Assembly: GCA_900315935.1 (NCBI GenBank)
Contig: ONBB01000001.1
Location: forward strand, 124,001 to 188,000
Reading direction: 5' to 3'
DNA length: 64,000 bases
Source of the DNA: an uncultured Bacteroidales bacterium
Lineage (GTDB): Bacteria; Bacteroidota; Bacteroidia; Bacteroidales; P3
Shown: positions 33,916 to 40,626 of the stretch, piece by piece
Numbering within the stretch: the first letter of the stretch is position 1
Layout of the letters: the number at the start of each line of letters is the position of its first letter
The notes under the pieces: generated by a model
The model's database searches: none
Seen by the model: the letters and a program-made list of their open reading frames with translations, nothing else
What the model was told of the DNA's origin: nothing
Made by a program: the position numbers and the translations under genes

Positions 33916-35268
33916 ATGGCAGACAAGAAACGCGAAACCTTCGGCTCCAAGCTGGGCCTCATCATGGCCACGGCGGGCTCGGCCCTTGGCCTGGGCAACA
34001 TCTACCGCTTCCCCTGCGAGGCCGGCGCCAACGGCGGCGCCGCCTTCCTCATCGTCTACCTCGCCATCGCGCTCCTCATCGGCACGCCGCTGATGGTGGC
34101 GGAGTTCATCATCGGCCGCCGCTCCAAGTCCAATGCCGTGGGTGCCTTCAAGGTGCTCTCCGGCACCGGCAGTGCCTGGCCGCTACTGGGCTACCTCGGC
34201 GTGCTCTGCGCCTTCCTCATCCTGGCCTTCTACACCACCGTGGCGGGCTGGACCCTGGGCTACCTCGGCAAAGCCGCGGCCGGCCACTTCAGCGGGCAGG
34301 ACCTGGCCTCCATCCAGCAGCAGTTCTCCAGCTTCACCAACCACCCCTGGCTGCCCATCGTATGCCAGCTGGCCTTCCTCGCGCTGACCGCCGTGGTGGT
34401 GATGCGCGGCGTGAAGGACGGCATCGAGCGCTGGAGCAAGATACTCATGCCTATGCTCTTGGTCATCATGGTGGTGCTGTGCGTCAAGTCGCTGACCCTG
34501 AGCGGCGCCGCCGAGGGACTGGCCTTCTTCTTCAAGCCCGACTTCTCCAAGATTACCGGCCGTGTGCTCATCTCCGCCCTCGGGCAGAGCTTCTTCTCGC
34601 TCTCCATCGGCATGGGGGCGTTGATTACCTACGGCTCCTACATCAGCCGCAAGGACAACATGGTCTCCAGCGCCGTGGGCGTTACGCTGGCCGACACCCT
34701 GGTGGCCGTCCTGGCGGGCGTCATCATCTTCCCCGCCGCCTTCAGCTTCGGCATCCAGCCCGAGGCCGGCGCCTCGCTGGCCTTCACCACCCTGCCTATG
34801 GTCTTCCAGCAGATGACCGGTGGCTACTTCTTCTGCCTTATGTTCTTCCTGCTGTTGGTGATTGCCACCCTGACCAGCACCATCTCGCTGCTCGAGGTCA
34901 TCGTGGCCACGCTGACCGAGGAGCTGCACCTCTCGCGCACCAAGGCCGCCCTGGTGGGCGCCGCCGGCACAGCCGTCATCGGCGTGCTGGCCACCCTGAG
35001 CTTCCGCGCCGGCAGCCCGCTCCACATAGGCTCCAGCACCGTGTTCGACCTGCTCGACCACGCCACCGCCCTCTATTTGATGCCCATCGGCGGCCTGCTC
35101 ATCGTGCTCTTCCTCGGCTGGAAGATGAAACGCGCCGACGTGATGGACGAGCTGACCAACGGCGGCACCCTCCGCACCGGCATCCGCAAGGCCATCTACC
35201 TGATTATCCGCTACCTCGCCCCCGTGGCCATCGCCGTCATCTTCGTCAGCCAGCTGGTGATGCGGTGA
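33916..35268 (+). CDS. Sodium-dependent amino-acid/neurotransmitter-type symporter (NSS family)
   Basis: A 450-residue inner-membrane transporter with about 11 transmembrane helices. TM1 has the family signature GSALGLGNIYRFPCEAGANGG, whose unwound centre forms the Na+ and substrate site; GTPLMVAEF follows in TM2. Members import amino acids with Na+. The substrate cannot be read from sequence. It starts 22 bases after the surface-protein gene with no promoter seen between, so it may be transcribed with it. Confidence 0.92.
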   Translation: MADKKRETFGSKLGLIMATAGSALGLGNIYRFPCEAGANGGAAFLIVYLAIALLIGTPLMVAEFIIGRRSKSNAVGAFKVLSGTGSAWPLLGYLGVLCAFLILAFYTTVAGWTLGYLGKAAAGHFSGQDLASIQQQFSSFTNHPWLPIVCQLAFLALTAVVVMRGVKDGIERWSKILMPMLLVIMVVLCVKSLTLSGAAEGLAFFFKPDFSKITGRVLISALGQSFFSLSIGMGALITYGSYISRKDNMVSSAVGVTLADTLVAVLAGVIIFPAAFSFGIQPEAGASLAFTTLPMVFQQMTGGYFFCLMFFLLLVIATLTSTISLLEVIVATLTEELHLSRTKAALVGAAGTAVIGVLATLSFRAGSPLHIGSSTVFDLLDHATALYLMPIGGLLIVLFLGWKMKRADVMDELTNGGTLRTGIRKAIYLIIRYLAPVAIAVIFVSQLVMR

Positions 35269-35318
35269 TTTTTTGTGTTAAATTTTCATCTGCCTCCCTG
35301 CAATATGGAAATTTTGTG

Positions 35319-35326
35319 TACCTTTG
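35319..35326 (+). promoter_or_regulatory. -7 box ahead of the cobalamin riboswitch
   Basis: TACCTTTG fits TAnnTTTG; the -33 region is poor. It would give a leader of roughly 390 bases carrying the riboswitch. Confidence 0.5.
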
Positions 35327-35384
35327 CACCGCAATGGCTGCGAGTGTAGAGATGTGCAAGTGCCTTTGCAACAGTGCTTTGAAT

Positions 35385-35565
35385 GGAATATGCCGTCGAG
35401 GTTCCGCCCTGTAATCGGGTGGACGAAGAGGGAATCGCGTGCAAATCGCGAGCTGTCGCGCAACTGTAAATCACCAGCGTTCCGGCAGGCAACCGTGCCA
35501 TTGGACCCCGCAGCGGGTTTGAGAAGGCGCTGTGCCGGGGGTGAAAGCCAGGAGACCTGCCCCGA
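35385..35565 (+). ncRNA. Cobalamin (B12) riboswitch
   Basis: Core elements of the adenosylcobalamin aptamer appear in order: GAGGGAATC, a GTGCAAATCGCG segment, AGCTGTCGCGCAACTGTAA, a GCCATTGG segment, then GGTGAAAGCCAGGAGACCTG followed by CC. The last string is the B12-box. It is the only regulatory RNA seen. The expression platform is unclear: a GC-rich foldback near 35613-35636 followed by a T-rich stretch might be a terminator. The first downstream gene is a CoA-transferase rather than a B12 transporter or synthesis gene. Confidence 0.92.
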
Positions 35566-35722
35566 TGGGTTCTTATGTGGCAATGCTTTCGCGTCAAAGG
35601 CTTCCCACGGCAGCGGTCCCGTCGGCCGCCTGTTTCTGTGTCCTTTTCCTTTTGTTGTGCATCGCATTGCCCACGGGCAGTGTGGATTGTGAATCATTGA
35701 TACAAAATATAACAACAAAAAT

Positions 35723-37027
35723 ATGAACTGGAAACAACAATACAAGCGAAAGGTCTCGAAACCCGCCGAGGCCATCAAGTCTATCCGCGACGGGCAGTGT
35801 GTGGTGATGGGCCATGCCGCCGCCGCGCCGCGCCTCATCCAGCAGGCGCTGGCCGACCACTGCGAGGACTACAACGATGTGCTCATCTACCACATGACCA
35901 CCCTGGGCGACAACCCCTGCTACAAGCCCCACTGCTTCGGCCACTTCCGCCATGTGAGCAACTTCCTGGCCGCCAACTCGCGCGAGGTGATCGAGCGCCG
36001 CGAGGGTGATTTCTTCCCCGCCTACTTCAAGGATGTGCCCTCGATGATCGGCAGCGACATACCGTGCGACGTGGCCGTCTTCCAGACCACGCCCCCCAAC
36101 GCCGAGGGCTATTGCTCGCTCGGCGTCAGCTGCGACTACGCCAAGGCCGCCATCCGCGCCGCCAAGACCGTCATCATAGAGACCAACGAGATGATGCCCT
36201 TCACCTATGGCGACACCCTCGTCCACGTCTCGCAAATCGACCACATCATCCCCTGCGCCTACCGCCTGCAGGAGCTGCAGCTGCCCGCCCCCGGCGAGGT
36301 GGAGCTGGCCATCGGGCGCCACTGTGCCTCGCTCGTGGCCGACGGCGCCACCCTCCAGCTCGGCATCGGCGCCATCCCCGACGCCGTGCTGCGCTCGCTC
36401 GCCGACAAGAACGACCTCGGCATCCACAGCGAGATGTTCTCCGGCGGCGTGATGGACCTCATGCGCAGCGGCGTCGTCAACGGCAGCCGCAAGACCCTCC
36501 ACCGCGGCAAGGCCGTGGTCACCTTCATCATGGGCACACGCGAGCTCTATGACTTCGTCGACGAGAACCCCGACGTGGAGTTCCACCCGGTCGACTATGT
36601 CAACAACCCCCTCGTCATCGCGCAGAACGACCGCATGGTCTCCATCAACTCGTGCCTCGAGGTGGACCTCCAGGGGCAGGTGGCCAGCGAGACCATCGGC
36701 ATACGCCAGTACAGCGGCATCGGCGGCCAGGTGGACTTCATCCGCGGCGCCTCGCTCGCCCGCGAGGGCAAGGCCGTCATCGCCATGCCCAGCACCGCCG
36801 CCGGCGGCAAAATCTCGCGCATCAAGCCCTTCCTCACCGAGGGCGCCGCCGTCAGCACCTCGCGCAACGACGTCGATTACATCTGCACCGAGTACGGCAT
36901 CGCACGCCTCAAAGGACGCACCCTCCAGCACCGCGCCGAGGACCTCATCCGCATCGCCCATCCCGACTTCCGCCCCCAGCTGGCCGAGGAGTACGAGCGC
37001 CGCTTCCACACCCGCTACCAGGGGTAG
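35723..37027 (+). CDS. Acetyl-CoA hydrolase / 4-hydroxybutyrate-type CoA-transferase
   Basis: A 434-residue family I CoA-transferase. Features: an N-terminal SIRDGQCVVMGHAAAAPR segment, LGIGAIPDAVL, the HSEMFSGGVMDL segment that in this family holds the glutamate forming the acyl-CoA thioester, and a C-terminal acetyl-CoA-hydrolase domain (IGIRQYSGIGGQVDFIRGA, TEYGIARLKG). Possible reactions are transfer between acetyl-CoA and succinate, propionate, butyrate or 4-hydroxybutyrate; sequence does not decide. It is preceded by the cobalamin riboswitch with a 157-base gap. The promoter of the next gene shows that it probably ends its own unit. Confidence 0.9.
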   Translation: MNWKQQYKRKVSKPAEAIKSIRDGQCVVMGHAAAAPRLIQQALADHCEDYNDVLIYHMTTLGDNPCYKPHCFGHFRHVSNFLAANSREVIERREGDFFPAYFKDVPSMIGSDIPCDVAVFQTTPPNAEGYCSLGVSCDYAKAAIRAAKTVIIETNEMMPFTYGDTLVHVSQIDHIIPCAYRLQELQLPAPGEVELAIGRHCASLVADGATLQLGIGAIPDAVLRSLADKNDLGIHSEMFSGGVMDLMRSGVVNGSRKTLHRGKAVVTFIMGTRELYDFVDENPDVEFHPVDYVNNPLVIAQNDRMVSINSCLEVDLQGQVASETIGIRQYSGIGGQVDFIRGASLAREGKAVIAMPSTAAGGKISRIKPFLTEGAAVSTSRNDVDYICTEYGIARLKGRTLQHRAEDLIRIAHPDFRPQLAEEYERRFHTRYQG

Positions 37028-37040
37028 GCGGAAACATAAA

Positions 37041-37072
37041 TTTGGCCATGTCGCGGAATAGTCGTAATTTTG
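37041..37072 (+). promoter_or_regulatory. Promoter of the pyridoxamine-kinase-like gene
   Basis: TTTG (37041-37044), 20 bases, TAATTTTG (37065-37072). It ends 16 bases before the ATG, so the leader is only about 10 bases. Confidence 0.65.
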
Positions 37073-37088
37073 CCGCCGATTTTCGGTT

Positions 37089-37925
37089 ATGAAACAGATA
37101 CTGCTTATCAACGACGTTGTCGGCTGCAGCCATGTGGGCATGGTGGCCATGCTGCCCATCCTGACCCATCAGGGGCATGCCGTCTACAACCTGCCCACCG
37201 CGTTGGTGTCCAACACGCTGGACTACGGCCACTTCAATATCCTCGACACCACCGGCTACATGCGCGGCACGCTGCCCGTGTGGCGCCAACTGGGCTTCCG
37301 CTTCGACGCCGTATGCACCGGCCTGATGTTCAGCGAGGAGCAGGCGCGGCTGGTCGGGGACTTCTGCCGCCAGGCGCGCGCCGACGGCACCGCCATATAC
37401 GTCGACCCCATCATGGGCGACGGCGGCCGCCTCTACAACGGCATCTCGCAGCGCCAGGTCGAGCTCATGCGACAGATGGTGGCCGAGGCCGACCTCACCT
37501 TCCCCAACCTCACCGAAGCCTGCCTCCTCACCGACACCCCCTACCGCGAGGAGGGCATGTCGTGGGACGAGGCGCGTCGCATGCTCGATGCCCTCGCCGC
37601 ACTGGGTGCTCGCGACGTCTTGATTACCAGCGCCCGCGTCGACGGCCGTACCTGCGTCGTCGGCCGCTGTGCCGCCGCCGCCCCTCATTCCTCATCCCTC
37701 ATTCCTCATTATTTCTGCCTTCCCTACACTGAAATCCCCGCCGCCTTCCACGGCACGGGCGACGTCTTCAGCGCCCTCCTCATCGGGCACCTCCAAAACG
37801 GCCTGTCCCTCGAGGATGCCACCGCGCGCGCCATGCAGGTAGTCAGCCGCCTGATAGACCGCAACCGCCACCTGTCCGACCCCTGCCGCGGCATCCCCAT
37901 CGAGCAGTGCCTCGACCTGCTTTGA
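37089..37925 (+). CDS. Pyridoxamine/pyridoxal kinase-like protein (ribokinase family)
   Basis: A 278-residue kinase of the PdxK/ThiD group. LINDVVGCSHVGMVAMLPIL, FDAVCTGLM and YVDPIMGDGGRLYNG match pyridoxal-kinase-type enzymes, and FHGTGDVFSALLIGHL near residue 216 carries the catalytic Asp and anion hole. It probably phosphorylates a B6 vitamer to supply pyridoxal phosphate. Residues about 198-209 (PHSSSLIPHYF) are an insertion encoded by a CTCATTCCTCATC repeat just before the catalytic motif; activity may survive, because this loop is on the surface in relatives. Confidence 0.87.
   Translation: MKQILLINDVVGCSHVGMVAMLPILTHQGHAVYNLPTALVSNTLDYGHFNILDTTGYMRGTLPVWRQLGFRFDAVCTGLMFSEEQARLVGDFCRQARADGTAIYVDPIMGDGGRLYNGISQRQVELMRQMVAEADLTFPNLTEACLLTDTPYREEGMSWDEARRMLDALAALGARDVLITSARVDGRTCVVGRCAAAAPHSSSLIPHYFCLPYTEIPAAFHGTGDVFSALLIGHLQNGLSLEDATARAMQVVSRLIDRNRHLSDPCRGIPIEQCLDLL
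37679..37713. repeat. CTCATTCCTCATC word array inside the kinase gene
   Basis: CCCCTCATTCCTCATCCCTC then ATTCCTCATT. It is in frame and encodes PHSSSLIPH. Sequence and translation match the array in the Cys-rich protein gene at 29511-29578 (PHSPLLIPHSS). Confidence 0.75.
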
Positions 37926-37942
37926 GCCCTTTTTTTGGCCGA

Positions 37943-38026
37943 CCCTACCATAAGCTTCCATATCGTTCCAGTGCCTTTGTATTCCCCTACCGTTCCCCTA
38001 CCATTCCCCTACCGCTCCCCTAGAGG
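37943..38026. repeat. Dispersed 11-nt-period element, copy C
   Basis: CCATAAGCTTCCATATCGTT, CCAGTGCCTTTGTA, then four 11-base cells ending CTAGAG, one cell more than most copies. It occupies the first third of the 353-base gap before hndB. Confidence 0.9.
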
Positions 38027-38278
38027 GTGCCTGCGGAATGTTTTTCTCGATTTGAAAAATATTTTGTGTGTAAATTGCATATATACAAGTATTTGTGTTT
38101 GTCTTCGCCAGAAATGAGGAGGGGGTCACCAAAAATGGTGAGAAAATTTTTCAAAAAGTGCCTGCAGATTGTTTTTATTTTGTATATTTGCAGCATCCGA
38201 CGGTATCGGCTATGGTGTCGTAGGTTATTGTAAATCAATTAAATAAATATAATATTAATCCTAAACAAAAAGGACTTT
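38027..38278 (+). promoter_or_regulatory. Leader region of the hnd operon with a -7 box
   Basis: TATATTTG (38183-38190) fits the -7 consensus about 90 bases before hndB; the -33 is weak. A segment GTGCCTGCnGAnTGTTTTT occurs twice (38028-38046 and 38159-38177), and a small foldback TCACC-AAAAAT-GGTGA lies between. The duplication includes part of the promoter region. Confidence 0.45.
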
Positions 38279-38674
38279 ATGACAAAAGTTAAATCTTTGG
38301 CTGACCTGAAAGCCATGCGCGAGAAGCTCCAGTCGAACCTCGACGTCCGCGAGAAAGCGGAGAACCCCGAGGCCCTGGTGCAGGTCAAGGTAGCTATGGC
38401 CACCTGCGGCATCGCCGCCGGCGCCAAGCAGGTAATGGAACACATGATGCAGAAAGCCGACGAGCTGGGCATCGCCGCCGTCTTCACCCAGACGGGTTGC
38501 ATGGGCTACTGCCACGCCGAGCCCACCCTCGAGGTGCGCGTCCCCGGCAAGGACCCCATCGTCTTCGGCCACGTCGACAACAACCGCGCCGACGAAATCC
38601 TCACCAAGTACGTCAAGAACGGCGAACTCGTCGAGGGTATCATCCCCGTCAACTACGAAACGATTGACAAGTAA
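38279..38674 (+). CDS. hndB: NAD(P)-linked hydrogenase subunit HndB ([2Fe-2S])
   Basis: A 131-residue thioredoxin-like [2Fe-2S] protein, first of the hnd operon. A helical N-terminal segment (SLADLKAMREKLQSNLDVRE) is followed by VKVAMATCGIAAGA and the second Cys pair in TQTGCMGYCHAEPT. HndB is an electron-transfer subunit in the NADP-reducing or bifurcating hydrogenase of Solidesulfovibrio and Clostridia. Codons are strongly biased to C-ending forms, as in the other three subunits. Confidence 0.92.
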   Translation: MTKVKSLADLKAMREKLQSNLDVREKAENPEALVQVKVAMATCGIAAGAKQVMEHMMQKADELGIAAVFTQTGCMGYCHAEPTLEVRVPGKDPIVFGHVDNNRADEILTKYVKNGELVEGIIPVNYETIDK

Positions 38675-38678
38675 AATG

Positions 38679-38785
38679 GTTGATACGTTGATGGGTTTAT
38701 AGGTTGATACGTTCTTGCAACGTTCCGAGGGTTTCCCCCGACAACTTATCAACATGTCAACATATCAACATATCAACAGAAAGAA
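38679..38785. repeat. Inverted word array between hndB and hndC
   Basis: The left arm repeats GTTGATACGTTG / GTTGATACG, the right arm ATCAACATGTCAAC / ATATCAACATATCAAC. The arms are complementary around a central CCGAGGGTTTCCCCCG, and would form a long AU-rich stem in the operon mRNA. Confidence 0.7.
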
Positions 38786-38788
38786 ATT

Positions 38789-40603
38789 ATGGCTAAATAC
38801 AAAATGCATATTCTGATCTGCGGCGGCACGGGATGCAAGTCCTCCAACAGCCTCCAGATCATCGACAATTTCCACAAGATTCTCGCCGAGAAGGGTCTGG
38901 CCGAGGAGGTGCAGGTCATCAAGACCGGTTGCTTCGGCTTCTGCGAGAAGGGCCCCATCGTCAAGATCATGCCCGACAACACCTTCTACACCAACGTTAC
39001 CCCCGAGGATACCCTCCGCATTGTCGAGGAGCACATCATCAAGGGTCGCAAGGTGCCCGAGCTGCTCTACACCAACCCCGAGAACAAGGAGCACGTCTCC
39101 GACTCGCGCCACATGGACTTCTACAAGAAGCAGATCCGCATCGCCCTGCGCAACTGCGGTTTCGTGGATCCCGAGAACATCGAGGAGAGCATCTCCCGCG
39201 GCGGCTACGAGGGTCTCGCCAAGTGCCTCACCGAGATGACCCCCCAGCAGGTCATCGACGTCATGAAAGCCTCCGGCCTCCGCGGCCGTGGCGGCGCCGG
39301 CTTCCCCACCGGCCTGAAGTGGGAACTCTGCGCCAAGAACAGCGCTGACCAGAAGTACGTCATCTGCAATGCCGACGAGGGCGACCCCGGTGCCTTCATG
39401 GACCGTTCCATCCTCGAGGGCGACCCCAACAGCATCGTCGAGGCCATGGCCATCTGCGGCTACGCCATCGGTGCCACCAAGGGTCTGGTCTACATCCGTG
39501 CCGAGTACCCCCTCGCCATCGACCGCCTGAAGATTGCCATCGACCAGGCTCGCGAGTACGGCCTCCTCGGCAAGGACATCCTCGGCAGCGGCTTTGACTT
39601 CGACATCGAGCTCCGCTACGGTGCCGGCGCCTTCGTCTGCGGCGAGGAAACCGCCCTCATCCACTCCATGGAAGGCCAGCGCGGCGAGCCCACGCTGAAG
39701 CCCCCGTTCCCCGCTGTCAGCGGCTACATGGGCAAGCCCTCCAACGTCAACAACGTCGAGACCTTCGCCAACGTGCCCGTCATCATCACCAAGGGCGCCG
39801 AGTGGTTCGCCAGCATCGGCACCGAGAAGTCGAAGGGCACCAAGGTGTTCGCCCTGGCCGGCCAGATCAACAACGTGGGTCTGATTGAGGTCCCGATGGG
39901 CATCACCCTGCGTGAGATTATCTACGAAATCGGCGGCGGCATCAAGGACGGCCGCGAGTTCAAGGCCGTGCAGACCGGTGGCCCCTCCGGCGGCTGCCTC
40001 ACTGCCAAGCACCTCGACACCCCCATCGATTACGAGAGCCTCATGGCTGCCGGCTCGATGATGGGTTCCGGCGGTATGGTCGTCATGGACGAGACCAGCT
40101 GTATGCCCGCCATCGCCAAGTTCTACCTCGAGTTCACCTGCGAGGAGAGCTGCGGCAAGTGCACCCCCTGCCGTGTCGGCAACAAGCGCCTCTGCGAGCT
40201 GCTTGAGAAGATTACCAACGGCACCGGTACCATGGACGACCTCAACGCCCTGCGCAACCTGGCCGCCGTCATCAAGGACAGCGCCCTCTGCGGCCTCGGC
40301 CAGACCTCGCCCAACCCCGTCCTCTCCACCCTCGACAACTTCTGGGACGAGTACGTGGAGCACGTGGTCGACAAGAAGTGCCGCGCCGGCGTCTGCAAGA
40401 AGCTGATGAGCTACGTCATCGACGCCGAGAAGTGCATCGGCTGCGGCAAGTGCGCCAAGGGCTGCCCCGTCGACGCCATCTTCCGCACCGACTACATCGC
40501 CCCCGGCCACAAGCTCGCCTCCATGGTCATCGACACCACCAAGTGCATCAAGTGCGGCGCCTGTATCGGCAACTGCAAGTTCGGCGCTATTTCCATTAAG
40601 TAA
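38789..40603 (+). CDS. hndC: Hydrogenase NAD(P)H/FMN subunit HndC (NuoF-like)
   Basis: A 604-residue subunit. An N-terminal thioredoxin-like [2Fe-2S] domain (ILICGGTGCKSSN, KTGCFGFCEKGP) is followed by the NuoF core with the FMN/NADH site (GLRGRGGAGFPTGLKW, CNADEGDPGAFMDR), an SLBB domain, the [4Fe-4S] motif ESCGKCTPCR, and two C-terminal ferredoxin clusters (CIGCGKCAKGCP, CIKCGACIGNC). It oxidises NAD(P)H, or reduces NAD(P)+, and passes electrons to HndD. The last two clusters would allow ferredoxin exchange, as in electron-bifurcating complexes. Confidence 0.95.
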   Translation: MAKYKMHILICGGTGCKSSNSLQIIDNFHKILAEKGLAEEVQVIKTGCFGFCEKGPIVKIMPDNTFYTNVTPEDTLRIVEEHIIKGRKVPELLYTNPENKEHVSDSRHMDFYKKQIRIALRNCGFVDPENIEESISRGGYEGLAKCLTEMTPQQVIDVMKASGLRGRGGAGFPTGLKWELCAKNSADQKYVICNADEGDPGAFMDRSILEGDPNSIVEAMAICGYAIGATKGLVYIRAEYPLAIDRLKIAIDQAREYGLLGKDILGSGFDFDIELRYGAGAFVCGEETALIHSMEGQRGEPTLKPPFPAVSGYMGKPSNVNNVETFANVPVIITKGAEWFASIGTEKSKGTKVFALAGQINNVGLIEVPMGITLREIIYEIGGGIKDGREFKAVQTGGPSGGCLTAKHLDTPIDYESLMAAGSMMGSGGMVVMDETSCMPAIAKFYLEFTCEESCGKCTPCRVGNKRLCELLEKITNGTGTMDDLNALRNLAAVIKDSALCGLGQTSPNPVLSTLDNFWDEYVEHVVDKKCRAGVCKKLMSYVIDAEKCIGCGKCAKGCPVDAIFRTDYIAPGHKLASMVIDTTKCIKCGACIGNCKFGAISIK

Positions 40604-40626
40604 CATTTAATTAAGGATACATTAAT

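Noticed and set aside
35532-35726. A 64-codon frame right after the cobalamin riboswitch with a hydrophobic stretch (CVLFLLLCIALP).
   Set aside because: It overlaps the end of the aptamer and the likely expression platform, has no family resemblance, and reads into the CoA-transferase start. A regulatory leader peptide cannot be excluded but is unsupported.
38765-40606. A 613-codon open frame antisense to hndC, and a 620-codon one antisense to hndD (40492-42354).
   Set aside because: The sense genes use almost only C-ending codons, which removes stop codons from the complementary frame. The antisense products are low-complexity Ala/Gly/Asp/Val chains without family features.
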